A DNA stretch of 64,000 nt from Paraburkholderia oxyphila NBRC 105797 (lineage in GTDB: Bacteria > Pseudomonadota > Gammaproteobacteria > Burkholderiales > Burkholderiaceae): the NCBI RefSeq assembly GCF_000685075.1, contig NZ_BAYD01000020.1, positions 60,563-124,562 of the forward strand, read 5' to 3'. Positions 25,881 through 36,036 of the stretch are shown here, in pieces; the first letter of the stretch is position 1, and each line of letters begins with the position of its first letter. The notes beneath the pieces are model-generated. The model was not told the DNA's origin. It worked only from the letters and a program-made list of their open reading frames with translations, and ran no database searches. The translations under genes and the position numbers were made by a program.

Positions 25881-27419
25881 GTGAGCTTGCCAATTGCGCT
25901 CACGTTCATCGTCGCCGCAGCGCTTTCTTTCGGTGCCGACGCACTCGCTGTGCCGCGCGCCACTTGGCGACGCGCACCGTGCGCGCTGGCGCTGCATGTC
26001 GTGAGCGCAGTTTTTCTCGCGTGCCTGCTACTTGCGCTTGCGCGCCGTCCTTATTTCGCGGCTGGCCTTACGCTCGCGCTCGTTGCGCTCGCGAGTGCCG
26101 TGAGCAATGCCAAATACGCGTCGCTGCGCGAGCCGTTCGTCTTCACCGATCTGAGCCTTTTCAGTCAGCTTTTTGCGCATCCGCGTCTGTATCTGCCGTT
26201 CCTGAGCGCGCGTACGGTTTTTGCCATCGTTGTAGGCGTCTTCGTCGTCGTGGGCAGCTTTTTCCTCGATTTTGCGGTGCCTGCCAATGTGGTTCTGAAC
26301 TCGGCAGGCGCTGCCGCGCTGTGCCTCGCGCTGGGTTACACGCTCGCCGCGCGACTGCCACTCGGGCTCGAGCCGCTCGACGACCAGCGTCGTCACGGTT
26401 TCTTTGCCGTGTTCGCAGCCTATCTGCTCAACGGTCTGCGGCGCGCGACGTTCGCGCATCTGGCGCGCGTGCTTGCCTCAAGCCCGTTCACGCGCGCGCG
26501 CGGACCCGCGAGCCGTCCGGACGTCATCGTGATCCAGAGTGAATCTTTCTTCGACGTACGCACGCTGAACACGGCCATCGATCTATCGGTCCTCGCGAAT
26601 TTCGACGCGGCACGTCGCGATTCGGTTGCACACGGCGCCCTCGATGTGCCCGCTTGGGGTGCCAACACCATGCGCTCTGAATTTGCGCTGCTCAGCGGCG
26701 TGCCGTCCGCAGCGCTCGGCTACGCGCGCTTTTATCCGTATGCGTTCGTGCGGCGAGCCAGCGCTTCTCTTGCGCGCTGGTTTCGGTGCATTGGCTACGC
26801 AACGCTTGCGGTTCATCCGTACTACGCCGATTTTTTTGGCCGCGAGCGCGTTTTTCCGCTTTTGGGGTTCGAACGTTTTCTCGACATTCGCGCATTCGCC
26901 AAGGCTCCGCGCGCAGGTCCGTACGTCGCTGATTCGGCGGTCGCGGATCGTATCGTGCAGGAGCTGGATTCGTCGCGTACACAGCCCGTGTTCATCTTCG
27001 CGATGACGATGGAAAACCACGGCCCGCTGCACCTGGAGCGTGTCGAAGCAGGCGAGGCCGCGAACTACCACTCGCTCGGCGACGACCCAGCGTGGCGTGA
27101 CCTCACCGCGTATCTGCGCCATGTAGCGAACGCCGACGCCATGATCGGGCGCTTGCTGGCGTATTTGCGCGCCCGCCGCCGCGACACCGTGCTCTGCTTC
27201 TACGGCGACCACGTGCCCGCGCTGCCTCACATATTCGATCGGCTCGGCAAAGTACCAAGCCAAAGCAACTACTTCATCTGGCGGAATTTCGGAGATCATT
27301 CCGCCGCGAAGCAGGACTTGCCCATCGAGAATCTCGGCGCCGCTGTGCTCCAGGCCATGGGGGCCGCGAAAGCGCGCGACGTGTCGGCCGGCATGTCGGA
27401 GAGAACAGAAAAGATATGA
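25881..27419 (+). CDS. wcbQ: Membrane sulfatase / LTA-synthase-like protein (WcbQ)
   Basis: 512 residues from GTG 25881, which has AAGGAG seven bases upstream. Several N-terminal TM helices (about 1-190) precede an extracytoplasmic alkaline-phosphatase-fold domain with DVIVIQSESFFDVR, a WGANTMRSEFALLSG segment that holds the likely nucleophile Thr, AMTMENHGPLH and FYGDHVPALP. Such enzymes move or hydrolyse phospho-head groups at the outer face of the inner membrane. Next to glycerophosphate genes it could act on glycerol-phosphate. It overlaps the PKS gene by four bases (ATGA). Confidence 0.85.
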   Translation: MSLPIALTFIVAAALSFGADALAVPRATWRRAPCALALHVVSAVFLACLLLALARRPYFAAGLTLALVALASAVSNAKYASLREPFVFTDLSLFSQLFAHPRLYLPFLSARTVFAIVVGVFVVVGSFFLDFAVPANVVLNSAGAAALCLALGYTLAARLPLGLEPLDDQRRHGFFAVFAAYLLNGLRRATFAHLARVLASSPFTRARGPASRPDVIVIQSESFFDVRTLNTAIDLSVLANFDAARRDSVAHGALDVPAWGANTMRSEFALLSGVPSAALGYARFYPYAFVRRASASLARWFRCIGYATLAVHPYYADFFGRERVFPLLGFERFLDIRAFAKAPRAGPYVADSAVADRIVQELDSSRTQPVFIFAMTMENHGPLHLERVEAGEAANYHSLGDDPAWRDLTAYLRHVANADAMIGRLLAYLRARRRDTVLCFYGDHVPALPHIFDRLGKVPSQSNYFIWRNFGDHSAAKQDLPIENLGAAVLQAMGAAKARDVSAGMSERTEKI

Positions 27420-30400
27420 ACAGCAAGATCGCAATCGTCGGCATGTCATGCCGGTTTCCTGGGGGTGTTCAGGGGCCGGAGGAGTTTTGGAATTTGCTGG
27501 AGGGCGAAAAAGACGCCATCACGCAGATTCCCGCAGACCGCTTCGGCACCGAGTTCTATCAGCATCCGTCAAAGCGCGAGCCTGGCAAGAGCTACACGTT
27601 CGCCGCGGGTGTGCTCGACGACGTCGCGGGCTTCGACGCTGCGTTCTTCGGCATCTCGCCGCGCGAAGCGACGCAGATGGACCCGCAGCAGCGCCTCTTG
27701 CTCGAGCTGAGCTGGGAGGCGTTCGAGGACGCGGGTGTGCGGCCGAGCGAAATGCGAGGCCGCGCGTGCGCGGTGTTTGTCGGCGTGGCGAGCTCCGACT
27801 ACGGCAATCGCAGCATGGACGACCTGAGCTCGTTGGACCCGTACTCGGCCACGGGCAACACGCTAAGCATCGCGTCCAACCGCATTTCCTATCTTTTCGA
27901 TCTTCGCGGCCCGAGCATGTCGATCGACACGGCATGCTCGTCGTCGCTCGTCGCGCTCCATCAAGCGGTCAAGGCGCTGCAGACCGGCGACGCCGAGATG
28001 GCGCTCGCGGGCGGCGTGAATCTGCTCCTGCATCCCTACGGTTTCGTGGGTTTCTCGAAGGCGTCGATGCTCTCGCCGCGCGGCCGCTGCCGTGCGTTCG
28101 ACGCGACCGGCGACGGCTACGTGCGCTCGGAAGGCGGCGCGATCGTCATCCTCAAGACGCTCGAGCGCGCGCTTGCGGACGGCGACACGATCCACGCCGT
28201 CATCGCAGCTTCGGGTGTCAACTCGGATGGCTACTCACAGGGCGGCATCAGCGTGCCGGGCGCGCCCACGCAGGCCGCGCTGCTGCGCGAGGTCTACGGG
28301 CGCGCGGGCATTGATCCCCATTCGGTTGACTATCTGGAAGCGCACGGCACGGGTACGGCCGTTGGCGATCCGATCGAGGCCCGCGCGCTGATCGAGGTCG
28401 CGGGCGCTGGGCGCCCGGCCGAGCGTCCGCTGCTCGTCGGTTCCGTGAAGACCAACATTGGCCACCTTGAGACGGCCTCGGGCATGGCGGGTCTCCTGAA
28501 GGCAGTGCTGTGTCTGAAGCATCGCGCCGTACCGCGTTCCCTGCATTTCGAAGCACCCAATCCGAATATCGACTTCGGGGGCGGCCGTCTGCGCGTAGTC
28601 GACCGCTACACGTCGCTCGACGAGCAGAGCCGGCCACTCGTGGTCGGCGTCAATTCGTTCGGCTTTGGCGGCACCAATGCGCACGTCGTGCTGACCGAGG
28701 CGCCTGCCGCCCTGGTCACACAGACCGCGCAGTCCGATGCGCTGAAAGCGCACGCGGACGATAAACCGTTCGCGCCGCTGGTGCTTACCGCGCGTTCGCC
28801 GAAGGCGATCTCCGCGCTGGCAACGCGTTATCTGCAGCGTCTGGACGCGGGCGTGCCCTGGCGCACGCTCGCGGCGGCCGCTGCGCACCGCCGTCAATGG
28901 CTCGAGACGCGTGCCGTCGTTGCACCCGCAACCATGGAGGAAGCGCGCGCATCGCTGGCCGCGCTCGCGGCGCGCACGGAAGAAGTACTGCCCGGCGCCG
29001 TGGTCGAGGCACAGGCTGTGCAAGACGATGCGCCCGTCACTTTGCTGTTCTCGGGCAACGGCTCGCAATGGCCGCTGATGGGCAAGCAGTTGCTCGCGGA
29101 AGACCGCGAGTTCCGCGCCGCCGTCGCCGAAGTGGATGCGATCTGGCGTGCCGACGGCAGCGATTCGCTGCTCGCCTTGCTCGAAGCGGGTGCCGACTCC
29201 ACCGTGCTCTCCGCAACCGAATACGGCCAGCCGCTTCTCTTCGCAATCCAGGTGGGCATCGTGCGAGTGATGCAAGCGCGCGGCTTCGCATGGGGCGCGT
29301 GCGCGGGCCACAGCGTGGGCGAGGTCGCGGCGGCGTGGGCTGCGGGTGCGCTCACGCTCGAAGACGCCGTGCGCGTCGTCAAGGTGCGCAGCCGTGCCCA
29401 GGCGCTCACGCGTGGCACCGGCCGCATGGCCGCCGCGGGCATCGGCGAGGCGAGGGCGCGCGAGCTGATCGATCAGCTTGGCCTTGCCGCCGACGTCGAA
29501 CTCGCGGGCATGAACAGTCCGCAGTCGGTCACGCTCGCGGGCTCGCTCGCGGGGCTAGAGGCGATACAGGCCGCGCTGCAGCCGGAAAAGGCCTTCTTCC
29601 AGCTCCTCGATCTCGACTACGCGTTCCACAGCCACCACATGGATGGCATCGAAGCGATGGTGCGCGAGGGGCTAGCGGATCTTCATCCCGTCGAAGGCAC
29701 GCACCGCTTCGTCTCCACGGTGACGGGCGCGCCGCTCGAAGGCTCGGCGCTCGACGCCGCGTACTGGTGGCGCAACATCCGCGAGCCGGTGCGCTTCGGC
29801 GACGCTGTCGCGCAACTCGCACAGGCGGGCGCACGCCTTTTCGTCGAAGTCGGTCCGCATTCGATCCTGCGCACGTACGTGAAGCAGTCGCTTGATGCGC
29901 TCAAGATCGCGGGCGCCACGCTCGCGACGCTCAAGCGCCAGCACGACAGCGAGGCTACGCTGCAGCGTGCGCTGTTTTCGGCGCTTGCGCACGGTGCGCG
30001 TGTCGACCTCACACGTCTCGTGCCGCCGGCTGACGCTGCCGCAGCCACTGCCGCCACGCTACCGCGCTACCCATGGCAGCACGAGCGTTACTGGCTGATG
30101 CCCACCGTCGAGGGCTACGGCCTCGTGAACCGTCGCCGCGAGCATCCGCTGCTCGGCTACCGGCTGCACGAGCATGCCTTCGCGTGGGAAAACCAGATCG
30201 ATCCGGTGCGCCTGCCGTATCTCGCCGTTCACGTGGTCGACGGCGGCGTGACGTTCCCTGCCGCCGGTTTCGTGGAGATGGCGCTGGCCGCCGCGCGCGT
30301 GTTTTTCGCGACCGACTCTTGCGCGCTCGAAAACATCGAGATTCGCCAGCCGGTGGTCTTCCAGGCGCAGCACGCGAAGCGCTTACGCCTGAGCATCGAT

Positions 30401-33400
30401 GCGCGTACCGCGGCCTTCACGATCGAAACGTGCGATCGCATGAGCGGCGACGCGTGGTCGACGAACGTTGTCGGCCGCCTGCTCGCGAGCGGCAATACGC
30501 TCGATGCCGCAAGCGCTGTCGACGCGCACATGCTGCAGACGCTTGCGGCGCAGCCCGCCATCGACGCACACACGCTCTACGCCGCGACCGAATCAATCGG
30601 ATTGACCTACGGCCCCGCGTTTCGCCGCGTCCTTTCCGTGCGCGCCGCGGGCGAGGCGGTGCTGGCCGACCTGGCGGCGCCGCAGGTCGCCGACGATGCC
30701 GCTCTCTACCGTCTGCATCCGGCCTTGCTCGACAGCGGCTTCCACCCGCTTTTCGCGCTGACGAGTGCCCACGGTGGCGATCGCGCGGCCTGGCTGCCGG
30801 TGCAGTTCGGCCGCATCGACTATTTGCGCGGCGACACGATCCGGCAGGTGCTGGCCGTGGTCGAGCGGCGCAATCCGCATTCGGTCGTCGTCTCGTTCCA
30901 TTTCCTCGACGCCGCAGCGCGCGTGGTCGCGCGCCTCGCGCAGTGCCGTTTTCGCCGCGTCGATCTGCACGCGCGCCGCCATGCCGCGCCTTCGCACTAT
31001 GCCTATCGCCTCGAAGCTCGGCCGCTTGCAGGCGGCTTCGACGCTTCGGCGCTGCCCGCGTCGGCCGCGTTGCTCGGCGAGGCGCAAAGCGCGCTCGCCA
31101 CGCGCGACGCGCAAGGGCGTCGCGAGATGCATCTGACTGAAGTGCTGCCGCTCATCGACGTGCTCGCGAGTGGCTACGCACTGCGCGCGCTGGATGCGAT
31201 CGGCGCGTTCGTTGCCCCGGCGCTGCCAGCGACTCCACTTCCGGCGCTCACGGCGCGCCTTGCGGGAATGCTCGTCGAGGACGGCCTCGCGCGCTGGGAC
31301 GGCGATCGTCTCGTGCGCGACACCGAAGCGTGCGAGGCGTTGCCGCCCGTCGACGATCTGTGGCGCAGCCTGCTCGAACAGTCTCCCGCGCACGTCGCCG
31401 AGCTGACGCTGCTCGCGCATTGCGGCGCGGCGCTTCCGGCACTCCTCGCGGGGGAGATGAAGCCGGAGCAGTTGATGTCGCCGACGAGCAACAGTCTCGT
31501 CGAGCACTTTTTCGAAGCGTCGCCGACGTGGTCGCACGTCCGTGCGCTGATTAGCGCGTTCACGGCGTGCGCGGTGACGGCATGGCAGGCTCCACGACGT
31601 CTGCGCGTACTCGAGATCGTCCGCCTGGACGTGGAAGTGCCGCGTCCGCTCGAGGTTGCGCTGCCGGTCGGGCGCTGCGACTACGCGATTGCTTGCACGG
31701 CGCCACAGCAGGCTGCGCTGGCGGCCGAGGGTGGACACGCCGCACGGTTCGTGGCGCTCGGCACGGGTGAGCGCCTGACGCTCAAAGCCGATGACGACGC
31801 ACCCTACGACGTCGTGATCGCGAACCAGCTGCTGGCTGGCCAGCGCGACCCGCTCGCGGCATTGACCGCGCTGCGCGGCTGGCTCGCTCCGGGCGCGTTC
31901 GTCGTGTTTGCGGAACCGCGTCGCGGCCGTTTCGCCGATCTCGTGTTCGGTCCGTCTCGCGCTTCAACGCCGGCGCCGCCTGGTGCAGCCCAAATCGTGA
32001 GCTTGTTCGACGCGGCGGGTTTCACCGATGTCGTGTCGTACGCGGAGCAGGGCATGGAGATCGAGGGCGCGCCCGCGCTGGTCGTGGCCCGCGCTCCTTC
32101 GCGTGCAACGGCAGACGAAGCGCGGCTTGCGTTGCTGAATGCATCGGACGCGCAGGAGACTCTCAACGCGCCCTGGTTACTCGTCCATGCGGGCGACGCA
32201 GCCGATGCGCGGGTCGATGGACTCGCGTTCGCACTGCGTGCACGCGGCGGTGACGTTGAGATCATTGCGCAGTCCACGGTGGCACAGACGCTGCACGCGG
32301 CGAGTGCTGCGCGCGGCGGTGCGCCGCTGCATCTCGTGTTCATCGCGCCCGATGTCGTCTTGTCTGTCGATGTGGACGGCGCTGCCGTCATGCAGGCGCA
32401 ACGCGCGACGTCGATTGCGCTCGCGCGGCTCGTGCGCGAGCTGGGCGCGGGTGGCTTGCCGGTGCAGTTGAGCGTGGTGACTCAGGACGGCGCACCTTTC
32501 GCGTCCGGCACGAGCTCTACGCCTGACAGCACGCCGCGCCGCCCCGAGCAGGCGACGCTCTGGGGCTTGGGACGTGTGTTGGCCAATGAACATCCCGAAC
32601 TCGGTTGCCGTTTGATCGACGTTTCGTCGGCGTGCGCAGACCCGTTCGTCGCGCTCGCGGACGAATTGCTCTCCGCAGACGCCGAAGAGGAAGTGCTGCT
32701 TACTGCCCACGGCCGCTTCGTGCCGCGCATGCTGGATGCCGCCGAGGCGCAACGGCGCGACGCGCCATCCGGCTCCCGTGGCGAACAGCCCGCCATGCTG
32801 GCCTTCGACACGCCCGGCTCGCTGCGCAATCTCGAATGGTTTGCGTTGCCCGAGCGCGCGCTAGAAGCCGACGAGGTCGAAATCGAGCCCGTCGCGACAG
32901 GCCTGAATTTCCGCGACGTCATGTATGCGATGGGTCTGCTCTCCGACGAGGCCGTGGAAACCGGCTTCGCGGGTGCGACGGTGGGCATGGAGCTGTCCGG
33001 GCGCGTGACGCGCGTCGGCGCCGACGTGACGTCGTTCAGCGCCGGCGACGCGGTGCTCGGTTTCGCACCGGCGTCGTTCGCCACGCGCGTCGTCACGCGC
33101 GCGGGTGCGATCACGCGCAAGCCAGCCGCAATGACCTTCGAAGAAGCGGCGACTGTCCCGACCACGTTCTTTACCGCGTGGTACGCGCTCGTCGAGCTCG
33201 CTCGATTGCGCCGCGGCGAGCGCGTACTCGTGCACGGTGCGGCGGGTGGCGTGGGCATCGCCGCAATCCAGCTCGCGCGCCATCTGGGCGCCGAAGTCTT
33301 TGCTACCGCGGGCAGCCGCGAGAAGCGCGAGTTCGTCCGCCTGCTGGGCGCGGACCGCGTGTTCGACTCGCGCAGTCTTGCGTTTGCCGACCAGGTTCGC

Positions 33401-35071
33401 GAAGCCACGGGCGGCGCGGGCGTCGACGTCGTGCTCAACTCGCTCGCGGGCGAGGCGATGGTGCGCAGCATCGACACGCTGCGCCCGTTCGGCCGCTTCC
33501 TCGAACTGGGCAAGCGTGACTTCTACGAGAACAGCCACATCGGTCTGCGGCCGTTCCGCAACAACATCAGCTACTTCGGTATCGATGCCGATCAGCTCAT
33601 GGGCGTGCTGCCCGAGCTGACGACGCGCCTGTTTGGCGAAGTCATGCAGTGTTTTGGCGATGGCGTGCTGCATCCGCTGCCGTATCGCGTGTTCCCGGCC
33701 GCGCATGTCGAAGAGGCGTTCCGCTACATGCAGCAGGCGCGCCAGATCGGCAAGGTGCTCGTCGGCTATCCGGCGGGTACGCCTGCACCGACACGCGGCG
33801 CAACCCACGCCGATGCGCTGCGCCTCGATGCGAACGGCGCTTATCTGGTGATCGGCGGCACGGGCGGCCTTGGTTTCGCAAGCGCGCGCTGGATGGTCGA
33901 GCGGGGGGCGCGTCACCTGACGCTAGCGAGCCGCAGCGGCGCGCTCAATGAGGAGGCGCGCGAGGAGATCGCGCGCTGGCGCGAGGCGCACGGTGTGCAG
34001 GTTCATCTGGCCTCCTGCGACGTGACGGACGCAGCGGAGGTTGCGTCGCTGGTCGCTCAGATCGCTGCGCGCGGCACGCCGCTCAAGGGCGTGCTGCATT
34101 CGGCGATGCACATCGACGACGGCCTCGTGCGCAATCTCGACGACGCACGCTTCGAAGCCGTGCTCGCACCGAAGCTGGCGGGCGCGTGGAATCTGCATCG
34201 CGCGACGCAGGGCTGCCTGCTCGACTTCTTCGTCGTGTATTCGTCGGCGACGACCGCGCTCGGCAATCCGGGCCAGTCGAACTACGTGGCCGCCAACACC
34301 TTCCTCGAAGCGCTGGTCGAAGCTCGTCGCGCCTCGGGTCTGCCTGGCACGTGCATGGGCTGGGGGCCGCTCGCTAACGTGGGCTTCCTTGCACGCAACG
34401 AGAAGACACGCGAGGCGCTGCAGTCGCGTATCGGCGGTGTGTCGATTACATCGGACGAGGCGCTCGCGGCGCTCGAGCGCGTGCTGCTCACGGGCGGCGC
34501 GGGCGAGGCTGTTGTGAGGCTCGACTGGCAGGCGCTTTCGCGCGGCATGCCGGCAGCAAAGGCTCGCCGCTACGCCGCGCTGCACGCGCACGGCGACAAC
34601 GAGCCCGCCCTCGAGCGCGGTGACCCGCTGCGCGAGCGTGTGTGCGCGTTGCCGCGTGACGAGGCGCTCGCGCTCGTCGAAGAGACGTTGCGTTCGCAGA
34701 TCGCCCGCATCCTGCACCTCGCGCCGGAGCGTGTGGCGCTCGACACCTCGGTGCTCGACATGGGCATGGATTCGCTGATGGGCATGGAGCTCGGCATGGC
34801 GGTCGAGGAAGCCTTCGAGGTCAAGCTCTCCGTGATGGCGATCGCGGAGGGCGCGACGGTGCATTCGCTTGCCGTGCGCATTGTCGATTCGATTGCTTCC
34901 GCCGAGGAGGTCGAAGCCGGCGACCCGGCCGCGCCGGTCGCCGCTTCCGCGCAGCAAGCGCAAAGCGCATCGGCTGCGCTTGCGCTTCTCGCCGGCAAGC
35001 ACGCGCTCGATGCCGAAATGCCGGCGTTGCTCGCCCAACCCGGCGCGCCCGTGGCAGAGCTGACCCAATGA
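27416..35071 (+). CDS. wcbR: Highly reducing type I polyketide/fatty-acid synthase (WcbR)
   Basis: 2551 residues in one module. KS (about 1-430): DTACSSSLVALH with Cys174, and later EAHGTGT and KTNIGHLE. AT: GHSVGEVAAAWA near 631. DH: H939 in HVVDGGVTFP (HxxxGxxxxP). A methyltransferase-like region near 1390-1510 with a degraded SAM site (LEIVRLDV). ER: HGAAGGVGIAAIQLAR near 1940. KR: GGTGGLGFASARWM near 2147 with YSS and the Tyr of SNYVAAN. ACP: LDMGMDSLMGMELG near 2450. There is no thioesterase or terminal release domain. It is thus set up to make a fully reduced acyl chain bound to its ACP, with off-loading by another protein; WcbT is the obvious candidate. Confidence 0.95.
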   Translation: MNSKIAIVGMSCRFPGGVQGPEEFWNLLEGEKDAITQIPADRFGTEFYQHPSKREPGKSYTFAAGVLDDVAGFDAAFFGISPREATQMDPQQRLLLELSWEAFEDAGVRPSEMRGRACAVFVGVASSDYGNRSMDDLSSLDPYSATGNTLSIASNRISYLFDLRGPSMSIDTACSSSLVALHQAVKALQTGDAEMALAGGVNLLLHPYGFVGFSKASMLSPRGRCRAFDATGDGYVRSEGGAIVILKTLERALADGDTIHAVIAASGVNSDGYSQGGISVPGAPTQAALLREVYGRAGIDPHSVDYLEAHGTGTAVGDPIEARALIEVAGAGRPAERPLLVGSVKTNIGHLETASGMAGLLKAVLCLKHRAVPRSLHFEAPNPNIDFGGGRLRVVDRYTSLDEQSRPLVVGVNSFGFGGTNAHVVLTEAPAALVTQTAQSDALKAHADDKPFAPLVLTARSPKAISALATRYLQRLDAGVPWRTLAAAAAHRRQWLETRAVVAPATMEEARASLAALAARTEEVLPGAVVEAQAVQDDAPVTLLFSGNGSQWPLMGKQLLAEDREFRAAVAEVDAIWRADGSDSLLALLEAGADSTVLSATEYGQPLLFAIQVGIVRVMQARGFAWGACAGHSVGEVAAAWAAGALTLEDAVRVVKVRSRAQALTRGTGRMAAAGIGEARARELIDQLGLAADVELAGMNSPQSVTLAGSLAGLEAIQAALQPEKAFFQLLDLDYAFHSHHMDGIEAMVREGLADLHPVEGTHRFVSTVTGAPLEGSALDAAYWWRNIREPVRFGDAVAQLAQAGARLFVEVGPHSILRTYVKQSLDALKIAGATLATLKRQHDSEATLQRALFSALAHGARVDLTRLVPPADAAAATAATLPRYPWQHERYWLMPTVEGYGLVNRRREHPLLGYRLHEHAFAWENQIDPVRLPYLAVHVVDGGVTFPAAGFVEMALAAARVFFATDSCALENIEIRQPVVFQAQHAKRLRLSIDARTAAFTIETCDRMSGDAWSTNVVGRLLASGNTLDAASAVDAHMLQTLAAQPAIDAHTLYAATESIGLTYGPAFRRVLSVRAAGEAVLADLAAPQVADDAALYRLHPALLDSGFHPLFALTSAHGGDRAAWLPVQFGRIDYLRGDTIRQVLAVVERRNPHSVVVSFHFLDAAARVVARLAQCRFRRVDLHARRHAAPSHYAYRLEARPLAGGFDASALPASAALLGEAQSALATRDAQGRREMHLTEVLPLIDVLASGYALRALDAIGAFVAPALPATPLPALTARLAGMLVEDGLARWDGDRLVRDTEACEALPPVDDLWRSLLEQSPAHVAELTLLAHCGAALPALLAGEMKPEQLMSPTSNSLVEHFFEASPTWSHVRALISAFTACAVTAWQAPRRLRVLEIVRLDVEVPRPLEVALPVGRCDYAIACTAPQQAALAAEGGHAARFVALGTGERLTLKADDDAPYDVVIANQLLAGQRDPLAALTALRGWLAPGAFVVFAEPRRGRFADLVFGPSRASTPAPPGAAQIVSLFDAAGFTDVVSYAEQGMEIEGAPALVVARAPSRATADEARLALLNASDAQETLNAPWLLVHAGDAADARVDGLAFALRARGGDVEIIAQSTVAQTLHAASAARGGAPLHLVFIAPDVVLSVDVDGAAVMQAQRATSIALARLVRELGAGGLPVQLSVVTQDGAPFASGTSSTPDSTPRRPEQATLWGLGRVLANEHPELGCRLIDVSSACADPFVALADELLSADAEEEVLLTAHGRFVPRMLDAAEAQRRDAPSGSRGEQPAMLAFDTPGSLRNLEWFALPERALEADEVEIEPVATGLNFRDVMYAMGLLSDEAVETGFAGATVGMELSGRVTRVGADVTSFSAGDAVLGFAPASFATRVVTRAGAITRKPAAMTFEEAATVPTTFFTAWYALVELARLRRGERVLVHGAAGGVGIAAIQLARHLGAEVFATAGSREKREFVRLLGADRVFDSRSLAFADQVREATGGAGVDVVLNSLAGEAMVRSIDTLRPFGRFLELGKRDFYENSHIGLRPFRNNISYFGIDADQLMGVLPELTTRLFGEVMQCFGDGVLHPLPYRVFPAAHVEEAFRYMQQARQIGKVLVGYPAGTPAPTRGATHADALRLDANGAYLVIGGTGGLGFASARWMVERGARHLTLASRSGALNEEAREEIARWREAHGVQVHLASCDVTDAAEVASLVAQIAARGTPLKGVLHSAMHIDDGLVRNLDDARFEAVLAPKLAGAWNLHRATQGCLLDFFVVYSSATTALGNPGQSNYVAANTFLEALVEARRASGLPGTCMGWGPLANVGFLARNEKTREALQSRIGGVSITSDEALAALERVLLTGGAGEAVVRLDWQALSRGMPAAKARRYAALHAHGDNEPALERGDPLRERVCALPRDEALALVEETLRSQIARILHLAPERVALDTSVLDMGMDSLMGMELGMAVEEAFEVKLSVMAIAEGATVHSLAVRIVDSIASAEEVEAGDPAAPVAASAQQAQSASAALALLAGKHALDAEMPALLAQPGAPVAELTQ

Positions 35072-36000
35072 GGACGCCGGCGGGTTGGGGGAGCACCGAG
35101 GGCACGCTCGCACGCGAACTCGTCATGGCCGGGCACGGGCTGCACACGGGCCGACGCGTTCAGGTGCGCATCCGGCCAGTGGCCGAAGCGGGACACGGTA
35201 TCGTGTTCCGGCGCCTGCATGCGGGTCGCGAAGTTGCAACACTGCGCGCCGATCCGGCGTTGCGCGAGGCGCAGCCGCTGTGCACGATGCTCCGCGCGCG
35301 TGAAGGAGCGAGCGGGGGCGCGAACGCAGGTCCCGGCGTGCGCACGGTCGAACATCTGCTTGCCTCGCTGCTCGTGTGCGGCATCGATCACGCGTTGGTC
35401 GAACTCGACGCAGAAGAAGTGCCGATTCTCGACGGCAGCGCCGCGCCCTGGATCGATGCAATGCGTGCGTGCGGGCGCACCGCGCTGGCGCGCCCCAAGC
35501 GTTTTCTCCGCGTGAAAAAGGCCATCGTGGTCGCAGGCGGTACGGGCGCGCAGCGCCGCGAGATGCGCATCGAACCGTGTGATCGCTATGCGATCAGCGT
35601 CCGTAACGACCTCAAGGGTTTCGGCGACATGCTGTGGGAGGGCGATCTCACGCCCGAAGTGTTCGCACGCGAGATTGCGCCGTCACGCTCGTATGGGCGC
35701 CTGAAATGGGCGCTGCCGGCCATCGTCGCCGGCTACGTGAAGCGCACGCCGATCCTGCGCGGTGCGCGGATATCGTGCACGGCGTCGATCGTCGGCAATC
35801 GCGTGATCGGCGGCATGCGCATGCCGGACGAATTCGTCCGGCACCGCGTGCTCGACCTCGTCGGCGATCTCGCGCTTGCCGGCGCGCCTTTGCTCGGACG
35901 CGTAAGCGCGCTGCGGCCGAGCCATGAAATGAACTACAGGCTGTTGTCCGCGCTGCTTGCTGACGACGATGCGTGGGAGTGGGAAGAGTGCGCGGCGTAG
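35068..36000 (+). CDS. wcbS: LpxC-family zinc deacetylase paralogue (WcbS)
   Basis: 310 residues, same length and order as LpxC. GHGLHTGRRVQVRIRP at the N-terminus, EHLLASL with Glu95/His96, IDGSAAPW-type loop (LDGSAAPWID), VRHRVLDLVGDL with His259 and Asp263, and SHEMNYRLLSALL with His286. The three zinc ligands and the catalytic Glu/His of LpxC therefore all seem present, so it is likely an active hydrolase, but its position in a PKS/capsule operon argues for a different N-acyl or N-acetyl substrate than UDP-acyl-GlcNAc. Overlaps wcbR by four bases. Confidence 0.88.
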   Translation: MRTPAGWGSTEGTLARELVMAGHGLHTGRRVQVRIRPVAEAGHGIVFRRLHAGREVATLRADPALREAQPLCTMLRAREGASGGANAGPGVRTVEHLLASLLVCGIDHALVELDAEEVPILDGSAAPWIDAMRACGRTALARPKRFLRVKKAIVVAGGTGAQRREMRIEPCDRYAISVRNDLKGFGDMLWEGDLTPEVFAREIAPSRSYGRLKWALPAIVAGYVKRTPILRGARISCTASIVGNRVIGGMRMPDEFVRHRVLDLVGDLALAGAPLLGRVSALRPSHEMNYRLLSALLADDDAWEWEECAA

Positions 36001-36036
36001 TGGTGTCCTAAATAACAACCGGGGTAAAGGCAGCAG

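Noticed and set aside
28235..29311. 358-codon minus-strand frame inside the PKS gene
   Set aside because: Shadow of the KS/AT domains, which carry all expected catalytic motifs in the plus frame.
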